Part shown: piece by piece, positions 1-8,886 of the stretch
Numbering within the stretch: the first letter of the stretch is position 1
Layout of the letters: each line of letters begins with the position of its first letter
Notes under the pieces: model-generated
Seen by the model: the letters and a program-made list of their open reading frames with translations, nothing else
The model's database searches: none
Told to the model about the DNA's origin: nothing
Assembly (NCBI GenBank): GCA_049724395.1
Contig: JAUGWO010000285.1
Span: forward strand, 1 to 64,000
DNA length: 64,000 nt
Direction: 5' to 3'
From: Spongospora subterranea f. sp. subterranea
Taxonomy: Eukaryota; Endomyxa: Phytomyxea; Phytomyxea; Plasmodiophorida
Made by a program: the position numbers and the translations under genes

Positions 1-497
1 TTCATGGCAGGTCCAAAAACAATCATCAAGGACGGGGTACGTCCTCTCGCGACAAATATCCAGTGCCCTGACCTGTGGGAAACCAATGTTTCCGATAAAA
101 AGCGGGTACAGCCCCCGGTCCACGTTCCTGCTTGATGGGGGGGTGGAGACGTGGCAATGCCTGCTTTGTTATCGGAAACATCGGTCTCCCCCGTAACACA
201 CCACCTGACAGGTCACAGCACGGGATGTTATTCGCGATGGATGCTCTAGTTGATGAATTGTTGGAGGTGCCCGCCATGAAGCCATGTTCGCTTTCCTTCG
301 TGCCGAGGCCACTGATCGCCGCTCAATCCCCAGTGAAGAGAGATCAGGGAACACCCGGCGTACCCTTCGGGGGAAACCAAGTCCATAATCAAAAGCTGTT
401 GCGTCACTGACGACCCTCAATGTTAACCAGATAGTATTGAGATATTGGCAATATTCCATGGTTTCGACGGATCCGCAAGTTACCCGTTTCCGACGAG
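1..497. other. Non-coding flank with a short inverted repeat
   Basis: No recognisable gene. Positions about 83-105 (containing CAATGTTTCCGATAA) recur as a reverse complement at about 165-187, so the stretch can fold with a roughly 60-base loop. Three short overlapping ORFs here resemble nothing I know and look like chance. The foldback-like element begins at about 499. Confidence 0.5.
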
Positions 498-498
498 G

Positions 499-579
499 TC
501 GACACTTCGATCAAACTGATTCTCTGTCCTGTCTTTGTTTGTGTTTTCGCGTCATTTCAACAAACAGCTGTACTGACTT
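499..579 (+). repeat. Left terminal inverted repeat of the foldback-like element
   Basis: Begins GACACTTCGATCAAACTGAT and continues through a stretch containing GTTTTCGCGTCATTTCAAC. The same sequence ends the element in reverse complement at 5011-5092, with a one-base indel and a few substitutions. Confidence 0.65.
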
Positions 580-589
580 GGCAATATAG

Positions 590-1198
590 TTCGATGATCA
601 CTGGATGTTGATATCCATCTATCTGAATGATGAGATGATTTTCCTCTATGATCCATTTAGATCGGCAAGATTTTAAGAGAAGTTACAAGAGGTCAATATG
701 TTGTATATAGAGCCATGCAATTATGGGGTTGTTTGGTTAAACTGCGTCCCCATTTGTGTGTTTTATAAGCCCTACTAAAACACCTTTGAAACAGATGAAC
801 ATTATTGAACAAAGACCAATCTTACATTGTTCTTGAATTTCTCGAATAATGGGACGCCGTTCGTCCGCAGATGTATTCTGAACAACCAACTCTATCATCC
901 TGATTCGTCTGTCTTGAACGCAGTTCATACAAACGCAAACGCCCACAGCGACGACTGCAGTTAAAACGATCAGTATTGATATGAAGATAACAAACATATG
1001 AATGTATGAATCTCACGCACTCGCTATGAATGCCAAAACCGGACCGATCAGCCACTGGTAATCTTCACCCTATGTTGTGAACTTTGTCAATAATTCTAAG
1101 AATCAACAACAACGATACTGCCCATTGGCAACAGATTTGAATTATGAAGCTCTAGTAGGGGGAAATGTTGCCAGCCCCGGCCACTGAGCACCCGAGTG
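590..1198 (+). repeat. Left inverted arm (sub-terminal repeat)
   Basis: This arm recurs in several pieces of the window. The segment at 1005-1198, including CCAGCCCCGGCCACTGAGCA, is the reverse complement of about 3822-4080. The 594-690 part is reversed at about 4730-4810. The 722-970 part is reversed at 4520-4700 and direct at 4820-4990. The 940-1155 part is direct again at 7640-7850 outside this element. ORFs in the arm encode only short, inconsistent peptides, so I treat it as non-coding repeat. Confidence 0.6.
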
Positions 1199-1214
1199 TT
1201 TGTCATGCACTGAG

Positions 1215-3550
1215 GTCATTCATTTTTACCAGTGTTGTCATGCACTGTGGTCATGCATATTTACCGAGTGTTGTCATGCACTGTGGTCATGCATTTTTAC
1301 CGAGTGTTGTCATGCACTGTGGTCATGCATTTTTACCGAGTGTTGTCATGCACTGTGGTCATGCATATTTACCGAGTGTGGTCATGCACTGTGGTCATGC
1401 ATATTTACCGAGTGTTGTCATGCACTGTGGTCATGCATATTTACCGAGTGTTGTCATGCACTGTGGTCATGCATATTTACCGAGTGTTGTCATGCACTGT
1501 GGTCATGCATATTTACCGAGTGTTCAAGTCATGCACTGTGGTCATGCACAATTTACCGAGTGTTGTCATGCACTGTGGTCATGCATTTTTACCGAGTGTT
1601 GTCATGCACTGTGGTCATGCATTTTTACCGAGTGTTGTCATGCACTGTGGTCATGCATATTTACCGAGTGTTGTCATGCACTGTGGTCATGCATATTTAC
1701 CGAGTGTTGTCATGCACTGTGGTCATGCATATTTACCGAGTGTTGTCATGCACTGTGGTCATGCATATTTACCGAGTGTTGTCATGCACTGTGGTCATGC
1801 ATATTTACCGAGTGTTGTCATGCACTGTGGTCATGCATATTTACCGAGTGTTGTCATGCACTGTGGTCATGCATATTTACCGAGTGTTGTCATGCACTGT
1901 GGTCATGCATATTTACCGAGTGTTGTCATGCACTGTGGTCATGCATATTTACCGAGTGTGGTCATGCACTGTGGTCATGCATATTTACCGAGTGTTGTCA
2001 TGCACTGTGGTCATGCATATTTACCGAGTGTTGTATGCACGTGGTGCAATTTACCGAGTGTTGTCATGCACTGTGGTCATGCATATTTACCGAGTGTTGT
2101 CATGCATGTTCATGCATATTTACCGAGTGTTGTCATGCACTGTGGTCATGCATATTTACCGAGTGTTGTCATGCACTGTGGTCATGCATATTTACCGAGT
2201 GTTGTCATGCACTGTGGTCATGCATATTTACCGAGTGTTGTCATGCACTGTGGTCATGCATATTTACCGAGTGTTGTCATGCACTGTGGTCATGCATGTT
2301 GTTACCGAGTGTTGTCATGCACTGTGGTCATGCATATTTACCGAGTGTGGTCATGCACTGTGGTCATGCATATTTACCGAGTGTTGTCATGCACTGTGGT
2401 CATGCATATTTACCGAGTGTTGTCATGCACTGTGGTCATGCATATTTACCGAGTGTTGTCATGCACTGTGGTCATGCATATTTACCGAGTGTTGAGCACT
2501 GTGGTCATGCATATTTACCGAGTGTTGTCATGCACTGTGGTCATGCATATTTACCGAGTGTTGAGTCACTGTGTCATGCATATTTACCGAGTGTTGTCAT
2601 CACTGTGTCATGCATATTTACCGAGTGTGTGGTGGTCATGCGAGTGTGGTCATACTTGGTACAAATTTACCGAGTGTTGTCATGCACTGTGGTCATGCAT
2701 ATTTACCGAGTGTTGTCATGCACTGTGGTCATGCATATTTACCGAGTGTTGTCATGCACTGTGGTCATGCATATTTACCGAGTGTTGTCATGCACTGTGG
2801 TCATGCATAATTACCGAGTGTTGTCATGCACTGTGGTCATGCATATTTACCGAGTGTTGTCATGCACTGTGGTCATGCATATTTACCGAGTGTTGTCATG
2901 CACTGTGGTCATGCATATTTACCGAGTGTTGTCATGCACTGTGGTCATGCATAATTACCGAGTGTTGTCATGCACTGTGGTCATGCATATTTACCGAGTG
3001 TTGTCATGCACTGTGAGAGTTGTCATATGATTACCGAGTGTGGTCATGCACTGTGGTCATGCAAATTTACCGAGTGTTGTCATGCACTGTGGTCATGCAT
3101 GATTACCGAGTGTGGTAATGCACTGTGGTCATGCATATTTACCGAGTGTTGTCATGCACTGTGGTCATGCATAATTACCGAGTGTTGTCATGCACTGTGG
3201 TCCATAATTACCGAGTGTTGTCTACTGTGGTCATGCACAGGGAGTGTGTATGTCATGCACTGTGGTCATGAATATTTACCTAAATGCACTGTGGTCATGC
3301 ATATTTACCTTTTAAACAGATGAAATTATTGAACATGACCACTGTGGTCATGCATATCCTTACACTGTTGGTGCATGTCAATAATACCGAGTGTTGTCAT
3401 GCACTGTGGTCATGCATATTTACCGAGTGTTGATATGCAGTGGTCATGCATATTACCGAGTGTTGTCATGCACTCGGTCATAATAATTACCGAGTGTTGC
3501 ATGACTGTGGTCATGCCACCGGTATTGCATGCACAGTGCATGACAAATTA
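1215..3550 (+). repeat. 36-bp tandem satellite, forward orientation
   Basis: The unit is 36 bp and contains GTCATGCACTGTGGTCATGC followed by a TATTTACCGAG-like segment. It is nearly perfect from about 1228 to 3210 (roughly 55 copies) and decays into truncated, variable copies to about 3550. Variation is mainly T/A in CATTTTTACC versus CATATTTACC, plus occasional deletions. Because 36 is divisible by three, all three forward frames stay open for long distances; these repeat-peptide ORFs are an arithmetic consequence. Each unit contains an imperfect palindrome around CATGCACTGTGGTCATGCA. Confidence 0.9.
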
Positions 3551-3825
3551 CCGAGTGTAAATATGCATGACCACAGTGCATGACAATTACCGGTAATATG
3601 TCATGCACTGTGGCATGACAACGATCGGTAAATATGCATGACCAACCATGACAACACTCGGTAAATATGCATGACCACAGTGCATGACGAAACTTCACTG
3701 GTAAATATGCATGTTGACCACTGAGTGCATTTGTCGGTAAATAATTGCATGACCACAGACTGCAACAACAACGATACATGACAACACTGTAAATATGCAT
3801 GACCACAGTTGTGCATGACAAACCT
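3551..3825 (-). repeat. 36-bp satellite, reversed and degenerate
   Basis: The same motif appears here in reverse complement, seen as AAATATGCATGACCACAGTG repeats with indels. Orientation switches within about 50 bases near 3550. This puts a short reversed satellite against a long forward one, inside the inverted arms, so the array forms the closed end of a large potential hairpin. Confidence 0.85.
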
Positions 3826-4110
3826 CGGGTGCTCGGTGGCCGGGGCTGGAACATTGGACTGTTCCCGTTGAAGGGAACACCTCACTGACAAATCAAGCTT
3901 CATAATTCAAAATCAATCTGTTGCCAATGGTCAGTATCGTTGTTGTTGATTCTTTGTAGAATTATTGACAAAGTTCACAACATAGAGTGAAGTTACCAGT
4001 GGCTGATGGGGCCGGTTTTGGCATTTATCGCGAGTGCGTGAGATTAATACATTCATATGTTTGTTATCTTCATATCAATACTGATCGTTTTATCTGCAGT
4101 CGTCGCTGTG
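3822..4110 (-). repeat. Right inverted arm, proximal part
   Basis: Reverse complement of the left arm at about 940-1198, including the GC-rich boundary CTCGGTGGCCGGGGCTGG and the TTGTTGTTGATTCTTTGTAG stretch. It differs by a roughly 35-base insertion near 3850-3885. It continues into mosaic pieces of both orientations up to 4990. Confidence 0.65.
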
Positions 4111-5010
4111 GGCGCCTGTGCCTGTCTTACATTGTTCTTGGACCGACGTGCAATAAATAGAAACAGAAGATATGGACAACCAACTCGATGCGGAGTGATC
4201 GTCTGTCTTGAACGCAGGCCATACAAACGCAAACGCCCACAGCGACGACTGCAGATAAAACGATCAGTATTTATAGGAGTGTTAACAACGTCTTCATTTT
4301 GAATTTGTAGCACTACGGTATAAAACACCTTTGAGACAGATGGCCCGATTGAGCAAAGACCAATCTTACATTGTTCTTGAATTTCTCGAATAATGTTGGA
4401 CACCGTTCGTCCACAGATGTATTCTGAACACTCTATCATCCTGTTTCGTCTGTCTTGAACGCAGTTCATACAAACGCAAACGCCCACAGCGACGACTGCA
4501 GATAAAACGAACCGACGTGCAAGAGATAGAAACAGGATGATAGAGTGTTCAGAATACATCTGTGGACGAACGGTGTCTCATTATTCGAGAAATTCAAGAA
4601 CAATGTAAGATTGGTCTTTGCTCAATAATGTTCATCTGTTTCAAAGGTGTTTTAGTAGGGCTTATAAGGCACACAAATGGGGATGCAGTTTAACCAAACA
4701 ACCCCATAATTGAATGGCTGAAACCTTGCCGATCTAAATGGATCATAGAGGAAAATCATCTCATCATTCAGATAGATGGATATCAACATCCAGTGATCAT
4801 CGAACTATATACAGCCATGCAATTATGGGGTTGTTTGGTTAAACTGCGTCCCCATTCGTATGCCTTATAAGCCCATACTAAAACACCTTTGAAACAGATG
4901 AACATTATTGAGCAAAGACCAATCTTACATTGTTCTTGAATTTCTCGAATAATGGGACACCGTTCGTCCACAGATGTATTCTGAACACTCTATCATGAAC
5001 AATTTTTGTT

Positions 5011-5092
5011 AAGTCAGTACAGCTGTTTGTTGAAATGACGCGAAAACACAAACAAAGATAGGACAGAGAATCAGTTTGATCGAGTGTCTACC
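5011..5092 (-). repeat. Right terminal inverted repeat of the foldback-like element
   Basis: Reverse complement of 499-579, about 90 percent identical by eye. It contains GTTGAAATGACGCGAAAAC and ends ATCAGTTTGATCGAGTGTC. Similarity to the left side stops just outside it, which marks the element boundary. Confidence 0.65.
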
Positions 5093-5869
5093 GCATCAGG
5101 ACACGGGATAGGGTGATTGTCTCGGCAGACATTACACGATAGAGCTAACACCTTAGGATGGTATGTTCGGAAATATGATAACACCGCATTGATAGAAAAG
5201 TTATCGAGACGTTGACCCTTCCCGAACCTGAACGTCAAGTCGCCCCAGTTGAGGCCAAACGCCACAATTTCGTGGTATTGAGCGGCGACAATAATTGGCC
5301 GAGAACTTCAATTACCATGTTTCGGATTGAAGGACTCATCAACCTTCTTGTTGTGTAGCTGCCGGTTTCATGCTCAGGCAAGAGGAGCCAAGTAATGAAT
5401 TCGTGGGCAGCAGGGCCCATTTGCAGCGCAGTGTGTTGAGCAGTCATGGCATCTATTACATCGCTAATCAGGTTCAGGGGTGAACGGGAAAATAAATTAT
5501 TAACTAAGCAACCGTGCTGCTTACAATGAAAAAATGCAAGAAACGTCTGACGAAAACTGACCTTGGGTTGAATCCTTGATTGAATAAGATTTCAAGAATA
5601 AACTCGGAGTCAAGTCCACAACAGACCGATGAGGCAATAACGAAGCATCCTGACAAAGCGACGAGATTAGCAAGCGATACCATTACACCTCACATCCCTT
5701 GCCAGTTTAAGAAGCTGATGCTGATTATGCCGTACTAAACGGCAACTTGCTCTAGCATCGTCGCTGGGTTTGACCATTGTATCAAGCCGCAGCAAGGAAC
5801 AATACTTCAAACTGTCTGCAAGGGCGCGGATGCTAATATTGGAGACGACTATTCAAGGGTTTGCTGTCA
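5093..5869. other. Gap: no supported feature
   Basis: Two short minus-strand ORFs (5071-5265 and 5235-5447) carry no recognisable motif and change frame between them. I see no repeat unit, RNA gene or clear coding signal. Confidence 0.4.
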
Positions 5870-6215
5870 GGGAAATGCTATGGAATAATAGAAAACATAC
5901 CAGCACACGGTGATGGTGACCTTTGCTCTGTCATCAGAATAATGGCATCAAAATTCTGATGACGATGGTCTGCTTGAATCAGCAATTTCAATCTCTGGAA
6001 GTGCAAAACGTTGAGATACTGCAATGAAAAAATTGGAATCATACCGGCACACGGTGAAGGAGACCTTTGCTCTTTCACAGGAATAATGGCATCAAAAACT
6101 TCTGATAACGATGGTTTACTGGAATCAACAAGCTCGAACTCTAGAGGTACAAGACATTAAAAAATTTACATGGAATAATTCGAAAAAATACCGGCAGACA
6201 GTGAACCCGATGATA
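5870..6215. repeat. Three degenerate ~145-bp tandem repeats
   Basis: The segments starting near 5880, 6025 and 6168 share an order of motifs: GGAATAAT or GGAATCAT, then TACCGGCACACGGTGA or a variant, then GACCTTTGCTCT, then AATGGCATCAAAA, then a TCTGATGACGATGG variant. The third copy is truncated and most diverged. A minus-strand ORF (5878-6078) spans two copies and repeats a QRSPSPCAGM peptide, but no longer coding context supports a gene. Confidence 0.6.
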
Positions 6216-6309
6216 ACGCCTGAGATGATTGATTAAAAAAAGGACACATTCCTCCTGAACGATGTCCGTCTGTAGATAAAACCCCATTCCTGGCGCATTG
6301 CGAACAGTG

Positions 6310-7030
6310 CTTGACGTCGACTGCTGCAGGAGCGCGATTTGTTATTACAAGCCTGTTACAAGAGTCCTAGTGCCAGTGATAGCAACTAATTGTTACAAGA
6401 CTGTTACAAGAGTCATAGTGCCAGTGATAGCAACTAATTGTTACAAGACTGTTACAAGAGTCCTAACGCCAGTGATAGCAACTAATTGTTACAAGACTGT
6501 TACAAGAGTCCTAACGCCAGTGATAGCAACTAATTGTTACAAGACTGTTACAAGAGTCCTAGTGCCAGTGATAGCAACTAATTGTTACAAGACTGTTACA
6601 AGAGTCATAGTGCCAGTGATAGCAACTAATTGTTACAAGACTGTTACAAGAGTCCTAACGCCAGTGATAGCAACTAATTGTTACAAGACTGTTACAAGAG
6701 TCCTAGTGCCAGTGATAACAACTAATTGTTACAAGACTGTAAGACTGTTACAAGAGTCCTAGTGCCAGTGATAGCAACTAATTGTTACAAGACTGTTACA
6801 AGAGTCCTAGTGCCAGTGATAACAACTAATTGTTACAAGACTGTAAGACTGTTACAAGAGTCCTAGTGCCAGTGATAGCAACTAATTGTTACAAGACTGT
6901 TACAAGAGTCCTAGTGCCAGTGATAACAACTAATTGTTACAAGACTGTTACAAGAGTCCTAGTGCCAGTGATAACAACTAATTGTTACAAGACTGTTACA
7001 AGAGTCATAGTGCCAGTGATAACAACTGCG
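6310..7030 (+). repeat. 48-bp tandem satellite
   Basis: The 48-bp unit contains CTAATTGTTACAAGACTGTT then ACAAGAGTCCTAGTGCCAGT. There are about 15 near-identical copies with limited variation (CTAGTGCC/CTAACGCC/CATAGTGCC, GATAGCAA/GATAACAA). Two copies, near 6735 and 6838, carry a short internal insertion AAGACTGT that breaks the reading frame. The unit itself contains two copies of TGTTACAAGA, suggesting growth from a shorter repeat. The 16-residue peptide repeat it can encode is probably not a gene product, given the frame-breaking copies and the absence of start context. Confidence 0.85.
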
Positions 7031-7139
7031 GGGTTCCCGCAGATTCACACTTATTGATGTTCAATGATAAGCCACACTAATTGTCCATACACACTAATTA
7101 CGATGAACGGTGTAGCACCCTACTGGCGGACAGAATCCT

Positions 7140-7870
7140 TTCCATCCGCCAGTCTCGTCACATAGGGCAGTCGTCGCTGCAGGGCGCCTGCATGTCGACC
7201 AACTGCATCAAGGGACCGACGTGCAATAAATAGAAACAGAGATATGGACAGGTAAACAACCTGAGGACCTATGCAGACGTAAGTGCATACATTATGGACC
7301 CGCCTTCTTTCCATGAAGACCCGGCCATAGTGCCGTTGGTGGGCGCTCGAGGTTATTCGTCCACAGACGGGGGCCCGATGCCTTTTGGTCCCTAACAGAC
7401 GCAAGCAACATCGACGTTGTTGATGCGTACAGGGACGGCATCCGGCCCCGTCATGGGGGACGAATAACCGGCTGCCCACCAACGGCACGATCATGGCCGG
7501 GTCTTTTCGAAAGAAGGCGGGTCGTACATCGCACTCCGCATAGGTCCTCAGGTTGTTTACCTGTCCATATCTCGACTGTTTTCTATTTATTGCACGTCGG
7601 TCTTTGACGCAATTGAGACAACACAGGCGCCCACAGCGACGACTGCAGATAAAACGATCAGTATTGATATGAAGATAACAAACATATTGATGTATTTATC
7701 TCACGCACTCGCTGTGAATGCCAATATCGGCCCGATCAGCGACTGGTAATCTTCACTCTATGTTGTGAACTTTGTCAATAATTCTACAAAGAATCAACAA
7801 CAACGATACTGACCATTGGCAACAGATTGATTTTGAATTATGAAGCTTGATTTGTCAAAAAACAATAAAT
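7140..7870. repeat. Second copy of the foldback arm with a nested palindrome
   Basis: About 7635-7850 repeats the 940-1155 arm in the same orientation (CAGTATTGATATGAAGATAA through CAACAACAACGATACTG). The segment 7212-7610 is itself palindromic. GATATGGACAGGTAAACAAC and CTGAGGACCTATGC on the left are mirrored by GCATAGGTCCTCAGG and TTGTTTACCTGTCCATATC on the right, centred near 7410, with GTGCAATAAATAGAAACAG mirrored at the outer ends. This is probably a partial or rearranged relative of the 499-5092 element. Confidence 0.6.
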
Positions 7871-8225
7871 CGCATGGGTTTCCCCTTTTAATCTGAAAAT
7901 GCCCTTTCGCTCGAATTTATAATCATGGTACCGGCACCTCGAAACACGATTATGGTTTTCGGTTGTGGCGCTTGAGAATCACACAAAGCGTAAGATGCAA
8001 GGTGCACTGCTGAATCAATCGAAATTGTCTTTAGAGTTTGGAACTCTCCAGCAGTGATGTCCGTTTGCATGTAAATCTGCCAAATCTCGGATTGCAGCTA
8101 CAATGGATGACATTGAAGGGTATGACCAATATTCAACTGCTATTGGGTTTTGAGGGAAACTGACGAATGACGTTGGTCGAATCACTATGTACAAGAGCTG
8201 AGTCCAGCGCTGTCAAGTCGATACT
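7871..8225. other. Gap: no supported feature
   Basis: A 60-residue minus-strand ORF (7888-8070) has no recognisable domain and no clear exon partner. No repeat is evident before the AGTCGACT satellite starts. Confidence 0.4.
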
Positions 8226-8700
8226 TTGACTCGGAGTCGACTTAGAACAATCTCAAACTACTCGGAGTCGACTCAGAACAATCTCAAACTACTCGGAGTC
8301 GACTCCGAACAATCTCAAACTACTCGGAGTCGACTCCGAACAATCTCAAACTACTCGGAGTCGACTCCGAACAATCTCAAACTACTCGGAGTCGACTCCG
8401 AACAATCTCAAACTACTCGGAGTCGACTCAGAACAATCTCAAACTACTCGGAGTCGACTCAGCAGAATGTTTCAGTTCGATGCGATGAGTCGACTCAGTG
8501 GGCTGTGCCCAATAACGAATCCTCCTTATTTGAACATTTTATTCGAAAAGTTCGAGCCAGGATTGCAATTCACATATTGCTGTGACACAATCATCTCGTG
8601 AAGTCGACTCTATCTGTCGAAACGAAACCGAGTCGATCCAAAAACCAATTCAAGTCGACTCCAATTATCCCAAACGATTTCAAGTCGACTCAGCAAAAAA
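8226..8700 (+). repeat. 31-bp satellite built on the palindrome AGTCGACT
   Basis: Seven to eight copies of a 31-bp unit (CTCGGAGTCGACTCCGAACA then ATCTCAAACTA) run from about 8228 to 8465. The perfect palindrome GGAGTCGACTCC or its AGTCGACT core sits in every unit. Isolated AGTCGACTC motifs continue irregularly to about 8700, suggesting an older, decayed part of the array. Since 31 is not divisible by three, a reading frame passes through all three phases and the 119-codon ORF here is not evidence of a gene. Confidence 0.85.
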
Positions 8701-8886
8701 GTGGAGTCGAAATTGAAGTTGATCGACTCAACTCAAGTCGTTTCCACCTCTAAAGAGCTCCCAGCACAAACTGAGTCAGTTTTTGTTGACCCTGTTTTTC
8801 TCCTCAAAAATCGGCCTTTGGGGTCTTAATCCCTTTGTTTCGAAATTCGGCCCTTATCATGAGAATGCTTCTCAAAAACAATTATT

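Larger units (their letters stand above)
499..5092. mobile_element. Foldback-like composite element with terminal inverted repeats and internal satellite
   Basis: The outer ends are inverted copies of each other: about 499-579 and the reverse complement of about 5011-5092 share GATCAAACTGATTCTCTGTC and nearly all the next 55 bases. Further in, the left arm (about 590-1198) is matched in reverse by pieces at 3822-4110 and 4520-4810. Direct-orientation pieces recur at 4180-4290, 4330-4510 and 4820-4990. The centre is a 36-bp tandem satellite. Long inverted repeats with internal tandem repeats resemble the Foldback (FB) class of DNA transposons. No transposase ORF is visible, so any movement would need enzymes supplied in trans. 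I saw no clear target-site duplication. A rearranged palindromic duplication without transposition is the alternative. Confidence 0.6.

Noticed and set aside
1165-3323. Very long ORFs in all three forward frames (up to 621 codons) with 12-residue repeats
   Set aside because: The 36-bp satellite unit is divisible by three and lacks stop codons in any forward frame, so all frames stay open. There is no start context, exon partner or non-repeat domain.
1215-3825. CRISPR array
   Set aside because: Units are contiguous tandem copies without unique spacers, no cas genes exist, and surrounding genes are eukaryotic with introns.
4053-4559. 168-codon minus-strand ORF and the related 737-1055 and 4057-4302 ORFs with a hydrophobic start (FVIFISILIVLSAVVAVGVC)
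   Set aside because: These are arm-repeat translations. The same DNA is open on both strands, and copies break the frame differently. A decayed membrane-protein fragment inside the element cannot be excluded.
8226-8585. 119-codon ORF with 31-residue periodicity
   Set aside because: A 31-bp unit read through three phases gives a 31-residue period automatically; there is no other coding evidence.
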